Part shown: positions 9,744 to 18,061 of the stretch, piece after piece
How positions within the stretch are numbered: the first letter of the stretch is position 1
Layout: every line of letters begins with the position of its first letter
DNA from: Antedon mediterranea
Lineage: Eukaryota > Echinodermata > Crinoidea > Comatulida > Antedonidae
Length of the DNA: 64,000 nucleotides
NCBI RefSeq assembly: GCF_964355755.1
Contig: NC_092673.1
Location: 15,009,001-15,073,000, forward strand
Reading direction: 5' to 3'
Position numbers and translations under genes: made by a program
Notes under the pieces: model-generated
Seen by the model: only the letters and a program-made list of their open reading frames with translations
Told to the model about the DNA's origin: nothing
The model's database searches: none

Positions 9744-10569
9744 CCATCCTTGAACAAAATGGTGATTACACCTCGTTTTTGCGAAAAGGATAATTCTTGA
9801 GAATTATAACTTTCATTTAACGCATCGCAAATCAAATGTTTAATATTATTCCAAAAGAACACAAAAAATTCAACACTTAGACCATCCGATCCAGGTGTTT
9901 TATTTTTTTCCATCATTGAAATGGCCTTTTTACATTCATCAATAGTGACGTAACCTTCACAATTTTCTTTTTCTATTTCTGAAAGCTTGTTTATAATAGA
10001 ATTACAAGGGTATTTATTAATTTTTCCAGGGTTTATAACATTTTTTGCGTATAAACCTTCGAAATGTTGTATTTGTTCCTTTAAAATATCAATTGGGCTC
10101 GTTGCTAAGCTCCCATCCTTAGTAACTAAACTTTTTATGTGTTTCTTTTTACTTTTGGATATGATCTTTCTAATCCAAGAAAGTATTTTGTATTCCGCTT
10201 GCCTTCCTCTATCCATTTTACTCTGGACCTAATTTGCGCGCCTTTTGCTTCTACATTATAAATGTTTTCAAGCTCTATTTTTTTGTTTTCAATTTTATTT
10301 TCAATGGTTATATCACAATTTTGAGTATTCATAATTGTTTCATTTAAGTTTTTTATTTGTTTTTGTAATTTTTCTTTCCTTTTATTCTGGTTTTTATTTT
10401 TTTGTTTTCCGTATGCAATTGAAAATTCTTTTATTTTTGTTTTTACAAGCTCCCATAACAAACTTGCACTTACAGGTTCTCTATTATTTTTTAGTATTGA
10501 AACATCAATTATTTTAATTACTAATTTTGTAAATGTTTCATCTTTCAGAAAGCTATTGTTGAACATATT
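9744..10569 (-). mobile_element. LINE (L1/Tx1-type), 5'-most retained part
   Basis: The - strand encodes the linker and N-terminal RT region of the same LINE as 1151-3716. One frame (about 10150-10569) contains a lysine/asparagine-rich segment leading to KWIEEGKRNTKYFLGLE. After a frameshift near 10150-10180, a second frame (9744 to about 10170) contains KKHIKSLVTKDG and the RT entry NKTPGSDGLSVEFF (RT motif 0/1 region). Just upstream, at about 10570, the sequence is tRNA array again, so the endonuclease half is missing (5' truncation). I could not find a clear target duplication around the LINE. Confidence 0.8.
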
Positions 10570-10577
10570 GTATATAT

Positions 10578-10650
10578 TGGGAGCCACCTCAGATGGTAGA
10601 GCGCGCGCTTCGCATTTGAGAGGTACCGGGATCAATGCCCGGGTTCTCCA
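10578..10650 (+). tRNA. degenerate tRNA-Ala(CGC) copy
   Basis: Acceptor TGGGAGC, disrupted D stem (CACCTC) and two mismatches in the anticodon stem. First unit after the LINE. Confidence 0.35.
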
Positions 10651-10793
10651 ATAATGTTGGTTAAAGTTTATTATCGGTACCGTTACATTTTTTTGATGAG
10701 ATTTTTAACTAATGTATATATTTCATCGTAATAATACTGGTGACAATATGAACAGTAACAAAATAGCTACTGGATTCGAGTAAGTGTACAGAT

Positions 10794-10866
10794 GGGGAAC
10801 TAGCTCAGATGGTAGAGCGCTCGCTTTGCATGTGAGAGGTACCGGGATCAATGCCCGGGTTCTCCA
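10794..10866 (+). tRNA. tRNA-Ala(TGC), consensus copy
   Basis: Matches the array consensus at every position. All four stems pair, G3:T70 is present, and A and B boxes are intact. It differs from the perfect AGC and CGC copies only at base 34. Confidence 0.82.
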
Positions 10867-11009
10867 CTAATGTTGGTTAAAGTTTATTACCGGTACTGTT
10901 ACATTTTTTTTATGAGATTTTTAACTAATGTATATATTTCATCGCAACAAAACTGGTGACAATATGAACAGTAACAAAATAGCTACTGGATTCGTGTAAG
11001 TGTATAGAT

Positions 11010-11082
11010 GGGGAACTAGCTCAGATGGGAGAGCGCTCGCTTTCCATGTGAGAGGTACCAGGATCAATGCCCGGGTTCTCCA
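11010..11082 (+). tRNA. tRNA-Ala body with TCC anticodon
   Basis: The anticodon loop reads TTTCCAT, giving a Gly-type TCC anticodon in an otherwise Ala-type body with G3:T70. One T-stem mismatch (CCAGG) and one D-loop change. A second copy sits at 11848. Confidence 0.5.
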
Positions 11083-11221
11083 ATAACGTTGGTTAAAGTT
11101 TATTTCCGGTACTGTTACATTTTTTGAGATTTTAAACTACTGTATATATTTTATCTCAAAAATACTGGTGACAATATGAAGATTAATAAAATAGTTACTG
11201 GTTTCGTGCAATTGTATATAT

Positions 11222-11282
11222 GGGGAAATAGCTCAGATGTTAGAGCGCTCACTTAGCATGTGAGAGGTACCCGTGTTCTCCA
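11222..11282 (+). tRNA. tRNA-Ala(AGC) copy lacking T arm
   Basis: 61 nt: most of the T arm, including the B box, is deleted, so it is probably silent. Confidence 0.35.
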
Positions 11283-11426
11283 ATAATGTTGGTTAAAGTT
11301 TATTTCCGGTATTGTTACATTCTTGGCTTAGATTTTTAACTACTATATATATTTTATCGCAACAATACTGGTGACAATATGAAGATTAATCAAATATCTA
11401 CTGGTTTTGTGCAGTATTGTATATAT

Positions 11427-11499
11427 GGGGAACTAGCTCAGATGGTAGAGCGCTCGCTTAGCATGTGAGAGGTACCGGGATCAATGCTCAGGTTCTCCA
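11427..11499 (+). tRNA. tRNA-Ala(AGC)-like
   Basis: Consensus except the 3' side of the T stem (CTCAG), which makes one mismatch and one wobble. Nearly identical, spacer included, to the unit at 12707. Confidence 0.6.
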
Positions 11500-11641
11500 A
11501 TAATGTTGGTTAAAGGTTATTTCCGGTATTGTTACATTTCTTGCTGAGATTTTTAACTACTATATATATTGTATCGCAAAAAAACTGGTGACAATATGAA
11601 GATTAATAAAATATCTACTGGTTTCGTGCAATTGTATATAT

Positions 11642-11712
11642 TGGGAGCTAGCTCAGATGGTAGAGCGCGCTTCGCATTTGAGAGGTACCGGGATCAATGC
11701 CCGGGTTCTCCA
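11642..11712 (+). tRNA. degenerate tRNA-Ala(CGC) copy
   Basis: 71 nt, with acceptor TGGGAGC and two bases missing from the anticodon stem. Confidence 0.35.
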
Positions 11713-11847
11713 ATAATGTTGGTTAAAGTTTATTATCGGTACCGTTACATTTTTTTGATGAGATTTTTAACAAAAAACATCGCAACAAAACTGGTGACAA
11801 TATGAACAGTAACAAAATAGCTACTGGATTCGTGTAAGTGTATAGAT

Positions 11848-11920
11848 GGGGAACTAGCTCAGATGGGAGAGCGCTCGCTTTCCATGTGAGAGGTACCAGG
11901 ATCAATGCCCGGGTTCTCCA
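11848..11920 (+). tRNA. tRNA-Ala body with TCC anticodon
   Basis: Second TCC copy, with the same D-loop and T-stem changes as 11010-11082, so the two derive from one ancestor by array duplication. Confidence 0.5.
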
Positions 11921-12062
11921 ATAATGTTGGTTAAAGTTTATTACCGGTAATGTTACATTTTTGCCTCAGATTTTTAACTACTATATATATTTTATCGCAA
12001 CAATACTGGTGAAAATATGAACAGTAATAAAATAGTTACTGGTTTCTTGTAATTCTACATAC

Positions 12063-12135
12063 GGGGAACTAGCTCAGACGGTAGAGCGTTCGCTTAGCAT
12101 ATGAGAGGTACCGTGATGAATGCCCGGGTTCTCCA
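12063..12135 (+). tRNA. degenerate tRNA-Ala(AGC) copy
   Basis: Same ACATACGGGG leader and TTCGC/ATGAG anticodon stem as the copy at 317. T arm changed to CCGTG ATGAATG. Confidence 0.4.
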
Positions 12136-12274
12136 ATAACGTTGGTTAAACTTTATTTCCGGTACTGTTACATTTTTTGAGATTTTAAACTACTGTATAT
12201 ATTTTATCTCAAAAATACTGGTGACAATATGAAGATTAATAAAATATCTACTGGTTTCGTGCAATTGTATATAT

Positions 12275-12347
12275 GGGGAACTAGCTCAGATGGTAGAGCG
12301 CTCGCTTCGCATGTGAGAGGTACCGGGATCAATGCCCGGGTTCTCCA
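12275..12347 (+). tRNA. tRNA-Ala(CGC), consensus copy
   Basis: Perfect array consensus with CGC anticodon. All stems are paired and both internal promoter boxes are intact. Confidence 0.82.
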
Positions 12348-12489
12348 ATATGTTAGTTAAAGTTTATTATCGGTACCGTTACATTTTTTTGATGAGATTT
12401 TTAACTAATGTATATATTTCATCGTAATAATACTGGTGACAATATGAACAGTAATAAAATAGTTACTGGTTTCTTGTAATTCTACATAC

Positions 12490-12562
12490 GGGGAACTAGC
12501 TCACATGGTAGAGCGCTCGCTTAGCATGTGAGAGGTACCGGGAGCAATGCCCGTGTTCTCCA
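12490..12562 (+). tRNA. tRNA-Ala(AGC)-like, B box damaged
   Basis: T loop AGCAATG loses invariant T55, and the D loop has CACATGG. Confidence 0.45.
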
Positions 12563-12706
12563 ATAATGTTGGTTAAAGTTTATTTCCGGTATTGTTACAT
12601 TCTTGGCTTAGATTTTTAACTACTATATATATATTATCGCAACAATACTGGTGACAATATGAAGATTAATCAAATATCTACTGGTTTTGTGCAGTATTGT
12701 ATATAT

Positions 12707-12779
12707 GGGGAACTAGCTCAGATGGTAGAGCGCTCGCTTAGCATGTGAGAGGTACCGGGATCAATGCTCAGGTTCTCCA
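12707..12779 (+). tRNA. tRNA-Ala(AGC)-like
   Basis: Same sequence as 11427-11499, with CTCAG on the T-stem 3' side. Confidence 0.6.
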
Positions 12780-12918
12780 ATAATGTTGGTTAAAGTTTAT
12801 TTCCGGTACTGTTATATTTTTTTAGATGTTAAACTACTGTATATATTTGATCGTAACAATACTGGTTACAATATGAAGATTAATAAAATATCTACTGTTT
12901 TCGTGCAATTGTATAGAT

Positions 12919-12991
12919 GGGGAACTAGCTCAGATGGTAGAGCGCTTGCTTAGCATGTGAGAGGTACCGGGATCAATGCTCAGGTTCTCCA
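12919..12991 (+). tRNA. tRNA-Ala(AGC)-like
   Basis: Anticodon stem CTTGC/GTGAG keeps pairing through a wobble. T-stem 3' side CTCAG. Confidence 0.55.
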
Positions 12992-13130
12992 ATAATGTTG
13001 GTTAAAGTTTATTTCCGGTACTGTTATATTTTTTTAGATGTTAAACTACTGTATATATTTGATCGTAACAATACTGGTTACAATATGAAGATTAATAAAA
13101 TATCTACTGTTTTCGTGCAATTGTATAGAT

Positions 13131-13203
13131 GGGGAACTAGCTCAGATGGTAGAGCGCTTGCTTAGCATGTTAGAGGTACCGGGATCAATGCCCGGGTTCT
13201 CCA
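13131..13203 (+). tRNA. tRNA-Ala(AGC)-like
   Basis: Anticodon stem CTTGC/GTTAG has one T-T mismatch. The other arms match consensus. Confidence 0.5.
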
Positions 13204-13342
13204 ATAATGTAGGTTAAAGTTTATTTCCGGTACTGGAAAATTGTTTGAGATTTTAAACTACTGTATATATTTTATCGCATCAATACTGGTGACAATATGA
13301 AGATTAATAAAATATCTACTGGTTTCGTGCAATTGTATAGAA

Positions 13343-13416
13343 GGTGAACTAGCTCAGATAGTAGGAGCGCTCGCTTTGCATGTGAGAGGTACCGGGATCA
13401 ATGCCCCGGTTCTCCA
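13343..13416 (+). tRNA. degenerate tRNA-Ala(TGC) copy
   Basis: 74 nt with an extra base in the D arm. G3 is replaced by T, and the T stem has one mismatch. Confidence 0.4.
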
Positions 13417-13558
13417 ATAATGTTGGTTAAAGTTTATTTCCGGTATTGTTACATTTCTTGCTGAGATTTTTAACTACTATATATATTTTATCGCAAAAAT
13501 ACTGGTGACAATATGAACAGTAACAAAATAGCTACTGGATTCGTGTAATTGTATAGAT

Positions 13559-13631
13559 GTGGAACTAGCTCAGATGGTAGAGCGCTCGCTTAGCATGTAA
13601 GAGGTACCTGGATCAATGCCCGGGTTCTCCA
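13559..13631 (+). tRNA. tRNA-Ala(AGC)-like
   Basis: G2 to T, an anticodon-stem mismatch (GTAAG) and a T-stem change (CCTGG). Confidence 0.45.
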
Positions 13632-13774
13632 ATAATGTTGGTAAAAGTTTATTATCGGTACCGTTACATTTTTTTGATGAGATTTTTAACTAATGTATAT
13701 ATTTCATCGTAATAATACTGGTGACAATATGAACAGTAACAAAATAGCTACTGGATCCGTGTAATTGTATAGAT

Positions 13775-13847
13775 GTGGAACTAGCTCAGATGGTAGAGCG
13801 CTCGCTTAGCATGTGAGAGGTACCGGGATCAATGCCCGGGTTCTCCA
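13775..13847 (+). tRNA. tRNA-Ala(AGC)-like
   Basis: Consensus except G2 to T in the acceptor stem. Confidence 0.6.
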
Positions 13848-13986
13848 ATAATGTTGGTTAAAGTTTATTTCCGGTACTGTCACATTTTTGGACATTTTAA
13901 GCTACTGTATATATTTTATCGCGACAATACTGGTGACAATATGAAGATTAATAAAATATCTACTGGTTTCGTGCAATTGTAACTAT

Positions 13987-14059
13987 GGGGAACTAGCTCA
14001 GATGGTAGAGCGCTCGTTTCGCATGTGAGAGGTACCGGGATCAATGCCCGGGTTCTCCA
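13987..14059 (+). tRNA. tRNA-Ala(CGC)-like
   Basis: Consensus except base 31 (T), which still pairs as a wobble. G3:T70 and both boxes intact. Confidence 0.72.
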
Positions 14060-14202
14060 ATAATGTTGGTTAAAGTTTATTACCGGTACTGTTACATTTT
14101 TTTGATGAGATTTTTAACTACTATATATATTTTATCGCAACAATACTGGTGACAATATGAACAGTAACAAAATAGCTACTGGATTCGTGTAATTGTCTAG
14201 AT

Positions 14203-14275
14203 GGGGAACTAGCTCAGATGGTAGAGCGCTCGCTTAGCATGTGAGAGGTACCGGGATCAATGCCCGGGTTCTCCA
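14203..14275 (+). tRNA. tRNA-Ala(AGC), consensus copy
   Basis: Perfect cloverleaf with the array-consensus sequence, identical over 73 nt to 14853-14925. Confidence 0.83.
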
Positions 14276-14415
14276 ATAATGTTGGTTAAAGTTTATTTCC
14301 GGTACTGTCACATTTCTGGACATTTTAAGCTACTGTTATATATTTTATCGCGACAATACTGGTGACAATATGAAGATTAATAAAATATCTACTGGTTTCG
14401 TGCAATTGTAAATAT

Positions 14416-14488
14416 TGGGAACTAGGTCAGATGGTAGAGCGCTCGTTTCGCATGTGAGAGGTACCGGGATCAATGCCCGAGTTCGCCA
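14416..14488 (+). tRNA. degenerate tRNA-Ala(CGC) copy
   Basis: Acceptor TGGGAAC/GTTCGCC, broken D stem (AGGTC) and T-stem change. Confidence 0.4.
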
Positions 14489-14631
14489 ATAATGTTGGTA
14501 AGAGTTTATTATCGGTACCGTTACATTTTTTTGATGAGATTTTTAACTAATGTATATATTTCATCGTAATAATACTGGTGACAATATGAACAGTAAAAAA
14601 ATAGCTACTGGATTCGTGTAATTGTATAGAT

Positions 14632-14704
14632 GGGGAACTAGCTCAGATGGTAGAGTGCTCGCTTTGCATGTGAGAGGTACCGGGATCAATGCCCGGGTTC
14701 TCCA
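14632..14704 (+). tRNA. tRNA-Ala(TGC)-like
   Basis: Consensus except C25 to T, leaving a G10:T25 wobble. Confidence 0.72.
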
Positions 14705-14852
14705 ATAATGTTGGTTAAAGTTTATTACCGGTACTGTTACATTTTTTTGATGAGATTTTTAACTACTAAATATATTTTATCGCAACAATACTGGTGACAA
14801 TATGAACAGTAACAAAATAGCTACTGGATTCGTGTACAGTAATTGTATAGAT

Positions 14853-14925
14853 GGGGAACTAGCTCAGATGGTAGAGCGCTCGCTTAGCATGTGAGAGGTA
14901 CCGGGATCAATGCCCGGGTTCTCCA
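14853..14925 (+). tRNA. tRNA-Ala(AGC), consensus copy
   Basis: Identical to 14203-14275. A T6 run follows about 47 bp downstream. Confidence 0.83.
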
Positions 14926-15064
14926 ATAATGTTGGTTAAAGTTTATTTCCGGTACTGTAAAATTTTTTGAGATTTTAAACTACTGTATATATTTTATCGC
15001 ATCAATACTGGTGACAATATGAAGATTAATAAAATATCTACTGTTTTCGTGCAATTGTATATAT

Positions 15065-15137
15065 TGGGAACTAGCTCAGATGGTAGAGCGCTCGCTTTGC
15101 ATGTGAGAGGTACCGGGATCAATGCCCGGGTTCTCCA
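15065..15137 (+). tRNA. tRNA-Ala(TGC)-like
   Basis: Consensus except G1 to T, which opens the terminal acceptor pair. Confidence 0.6.
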
Positions 15138-15279
15138 ATAATGTTGGTTAAAGTTTATTTCCGGTAATGTTACATTTTTGCCTTAGATTTTTAACTACTA
15201 TATATATTTTATCGCAACAATACTGGTGAAAATATGAACAGTAATAAAATAGTTACTGGTTTCTTGTAATTCTACATAC

Positions 15280-15352
15280 GGGGAACTAGCTCATTCGGTA
15301 GAGCGTTCGCTTAGGATATGAGAGGTACCGTGATCAATGCCCGGGTTCTCCA
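15280..15352 (+). tRNA. degenerate tRNA-Ala-like copy, AGG anticodon
   Basis: The anticodon loop reads TTAGGAT (AGG, a Pro-type anticodon). D loop, anticodon stem and T stem are also altered, so this is more likely decay than a new isoacceptor. Confidence 0.35.
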
Positions 15353-15491
15353 ATAATGTTGGTTAAAGTTTATTTCCGGTACTGTTACATTTTTTGAGAT
15401 TTTAAACTACTGTATATATTTTATGTCAACAATACTGGTGACAATATGAACAGTAACAAAATAGCTACTGGATTCGTGTAAGTGTATAGAT

Positions 15492-15564
15492 GGTGAACTA
15501 TCTCAGATGGTAGAGCGCTCGCTTTGCATGTGAGATGTACTGGGATCAATGCCCGGGTTCTCCA
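15492..15564 (+). tRNA. degenerate tRNA-Ala(TGC) copy
   Basis: G3 and G10 are both changed to T, losing the Ala identity pair and a D-stem pair. Confidence 0.4.
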
Positions 15565-15706
15565 ATAATGTTGGTTAAAGTTTATTTCCGGTATTGTTAC
15601 ATTCTTGGCTTAGATTTTTAACTACTACATAAATTTTATCGCAACAATACTGGTGACAATATGAACAGTAATAAAATAGTTACTGGTTTCTTGTAATTCT
15701 ACATAC

Positions 15707-15779
15707 GGGGAACTACCTCAGATGGTAGAGCGCTCGCTTAGCATGTGAGAGGTACCGGGATCAATGCCCGGGTTCTCCA
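15707..15779 (+). tRNA. tRNA-Ala(AGC)-like
   Basis: Consensus except G10 to C in the A box and D stem. Confidence 0.55.
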
Positions 15780-15908
15780 ATAATGTTGGTTAAAGTTTAT
15801 TTCCGTTACTGTTACATTTTTTGAGATTTTAAACTACTGTATATATCAATACTGGTGACAATATGAAGATTAATAAAATATCTACTGGTTTCGTGCAATT
15901 GTATAGAA

Positions 15909-15981
15909 GGGGAACTAGCTCATATGGTAGAGCGCTCGCTTTGCATGTGAGTTGTACCGGGATCAATGCCCGGGTTCTCCA
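15909..15981 (+). tRNA. tRNA-Ala(TGC)-like
   Basis: D-loop change (CATATGG) and altered variable loop (TTGTA). Confidence 0.5.
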
Positions 15982-16124
15982 ATAATGTTGGTTAAAGTTT
16001 ATTTCCGGTACCGTTACATTTTTTTGATGAGATTTTTAACTAATGTATATATTTCATCGTAGCAATACTGGTGACAATATAAACAGTAACAAAATAGATA
16101 CTGGATTCGTGTAATTGTATAGAT

Positions 16125-16197
16125 GGGGAACTACCTCCGATGGTAGAGCGCTCACTTTGCATGTGAGAGGTACCGGGATCAATGCCCGGGTTCTCCA
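16125..16197 (+). tRNA. tRNA-Ala(TGC)-like
   Basis: A-box changes (TACCTCCGATGG) and an anticodon-stem change (CTCAC). Confidence 0.45.
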
Positions 16198-16336
16198 ATA
16201 ATGTTGGTTAAAGTTTATTTCCGGTACATTTACATTTTTTTAGATTTTAAACTACTGTATATATTTTATCGCAACAATACTGGTGACAGTATGAAGATTA
16301 ATAAAATATCTACTGGATTCTTATAATTGTATAGAT

Positions 16337-16409
16337 GGGGAACTAGCTCAGATGGTAGTGCGCTCGTCTTGCATGTGAGAGGTACCGGGATCAATGCCCG
16401 GGTTCTCCA
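16337..16409 (+). tRNA. tRNA-Ala(TGC)-like
   Basis: A D-stem mismatch (GTGC) and changes beside the anticodon loop (CTCGT CTTGCAT). Confidence 0.5.
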
Positions 16410-16549
16410 ACAATGTTGGTTAAAGTTTATTTCCGGTACAGTTACATTTTTTTGAGATTTTAAACTACTGTATATATTTCATCGCCACAATACTGGTGAC
16501 AATATGAACAGTAACAAAATAGCTACTGGATTCGTGTAAGTGTATAGAT

Positions 16550-16620
16550 GGGGAACTAGGTCAGATGGTAGAGCGCTCGCTTAGCATATGAGAGGTAGCG
16601 ATCAATGCCAGTGTTTTCCA
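16550..16620 (+). tRNA. degenerate tRNA-Ala(AGC) copy
   Basis: 71 nt with deletions in the T arm and a changed acceptor (GTTTTCC). The next unit follows only 101 bp later. Confidence 0.35.
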
Positions 16621-16650
16621 ATAATATTGGTTAAACGTTATTACCGGTAC

Positions 16651-16723
16651 GGGGAACTAGCTCAGATGGTAGAATGCTCGCTTAGCATATGAGAGGTACC
16701 GGGATCAATGCCCGGGTTCTCCA
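16651..16723 (+). tRNA. tRNA-Ala(AGC)-like
   Basis: Changes in the D stem (GAAT) and anticodon stem (CATATGAG). Its usual upstream spacer is missing. Confidence 0.45.
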
Positions 16724-16863
16724 ATAATGTTGGTTAAAGTTTATTTCCGGTACAGTTACATTTTTTTGAGATTTTAAACTACTGTATATATTTTATCGCA
16801 ACAATACTAGTGACAATATGAACAGTAACAAAATAGCTACTGGATTCGTGTAAGTGTATAGAT

Positions 16864-16936
16864 GGGGAACTAGCTCAGATAGTAGAGCGCTCGCTTTGCA
16901 TGTGAGAGGTACCGGGATCAATGCCCGGGTTCTCCA
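16864..16936 (+). tRNA. tRNA-Ala(TGC)-like
   Basis: Consensus except for one D-loop G to A (AGATAGTA). Confidence 0.62.
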
Positions 16937-17089
16937 ATACCTTTGGTCAAAGTTTATTTCCGGGACTGTTACATTTTTTGCTGAGATTTTAAACTACTGT
17001 ATATATTTTATCGCAACAATACTGGTGACAATTATGAACAGTAACAAAATAGCTTCTGGATTCGTGTAAGTGTATAGATGGGGAACTAG

Positions 17090-17118
17090 CTCAGATGGTA
17101 GAGCGCCCGGGTTCTCCA
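17090..17118 (+). pseudogene. truncated tRNA-Ala unit
   Basis: Acceptor 5' strand and D arm join directly to the end of the T stem and acceptor 3' strand; the anticodon arm is deleted. It marks the right end of the array. Confidence 0.6.
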
Positions 17119-17141
17119 ATAATTTTGGTTAAACCGGTACT

Positions 17142-17640
17142 GTTACATTTTGTACGCCATTGTTGGTGGATACGTTGCTGTTGGAGGTTACGCCATTGTT
17201 GGTGGTTACGTTGCTGTTGGAGGTTACGTCATTGTTGGTGGTTACATTGCTGTTGGAGGTTACGCCATTGTTGGTGGTTACATTGCTGTTGGAGGTGACG
17301 CCCTTGTTGGAGGTTACGCTGCTGTTGGAGGTTACGCCATTGTGGTGGTTACGCTGTTGTTGGTGGTTACGCCATTGTTAGTGGTTACGCTGCTGTTGGA
17401 AGTTACGCCATTGTTGGTGGTTACGTGCTGTTGGAGGTTACACCGTTGTTGGAGGTTACACCGTTGTTGGAGGTTACGCCATTGTTGGTGGATACGTTGC
17501 TGTTGGAGGTTACGCCATTGTTGGTGGTTACGTTGCTGTTGGAAGTTACGTCATTGTTGGTGGTTACATTGCTGTTGGAGGTTACGCCGTTTCTGTTGGT
17601 TACGCTGCTGTTTCAAGTCATTAACACCACTAAATTAACT
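17142..17640 (+). repeat. 18-bp minisatellite
   Basis: About 27 tandem 18-bp units alternating GTTACGCCATTGTTGGTG and GTTACGTTGCTGTTGGAG (36-bp dimers). Because 18 is divisible by 3, long open frames such as repeated VGGYAI result, but they have no other coding signs. It sits immediately right of the last tRNA unit. Confidence 0.88.
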
Positions 17641-18061
17641 ATTTTAATCGGTTGTCACTTATAATTTGGAATCATAGAAAGAATAAAGGAGACCACTCCA
17701 CAAGTTGTAATTGTAATTGATTTATCTCTTTTGTTTGAGTATACCGCAGACCCCTCCCCCCAAAAGGGAACGAACCCGGAAGAGCAGGGAGATTTTCGTT
17801 ACAATATCTTATTATGAAAATGATAGAGTGGATAGAACATAAATCGAAATAATTCATTACCGGTACTACTATTTTATTTTCATGAGCCTGGAAATTGTTG
17901 TTTTAATAGAAAGTAATTTCTATTGACTATGTTTTTTTCCCAAGAGAAACATGGAATAGCGCCCTCAATGTTTATTTCGTCTATCTAGCGTGTTGTATAG
18001 GAGGCCTCTATATAGGCCTAGGCTAGTCAAAATTCTTGTTTTAGATAAAATTTTGTGTAAA
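17641..18061 (+). promoter_or_regulatory. 5' flank of iPGM gene
   Basis: About 420 bp between the minisatellite and the iPGM start codon. No TATA box or other element is recognised. The presumed promoter and 5' UTR lie here by position only. Confidence 0.3.

Larger units (their letters stand above)
10570..17118 (+). repeat. tRNA-Ala tandem array, right part
   Basis: 32 further units, start-to-start spacing mostly 205-221 bp with one short 101-bp unit at 16550-16651. Each holds a tRNA-Ala-like gene followed by ATAATGTTGGTTAAAGTTTA and an AT-rich spacer. T-runs of four or more usually occur only 40-50 bp past the tRNA. Local block duplications are visible: units at 11427 and 12707 share a rare spacer variant, 11010 and 11848 share the TCC anticodon, and 12919 and 13131 share a leader. 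The last unit (17090) is internally deleted and adjoins a minisatellite. Confidence 0.92.

Noticed and set aside
1-17118. CRISPR-like alternation of repeats and spacers
   Set aside because: The repeated 73-bp block folds as a tRNA, the spacers are themselves repeated, units are 213 bp, and the DNA is clearly animal.
17150-17638. Open frame with repeated VGGYAI-type residues
   Set aside because: It follows trivially from an 18-bp minisatellite. All three forward frames are open there, and no start context, splice partner or other domain is seen.
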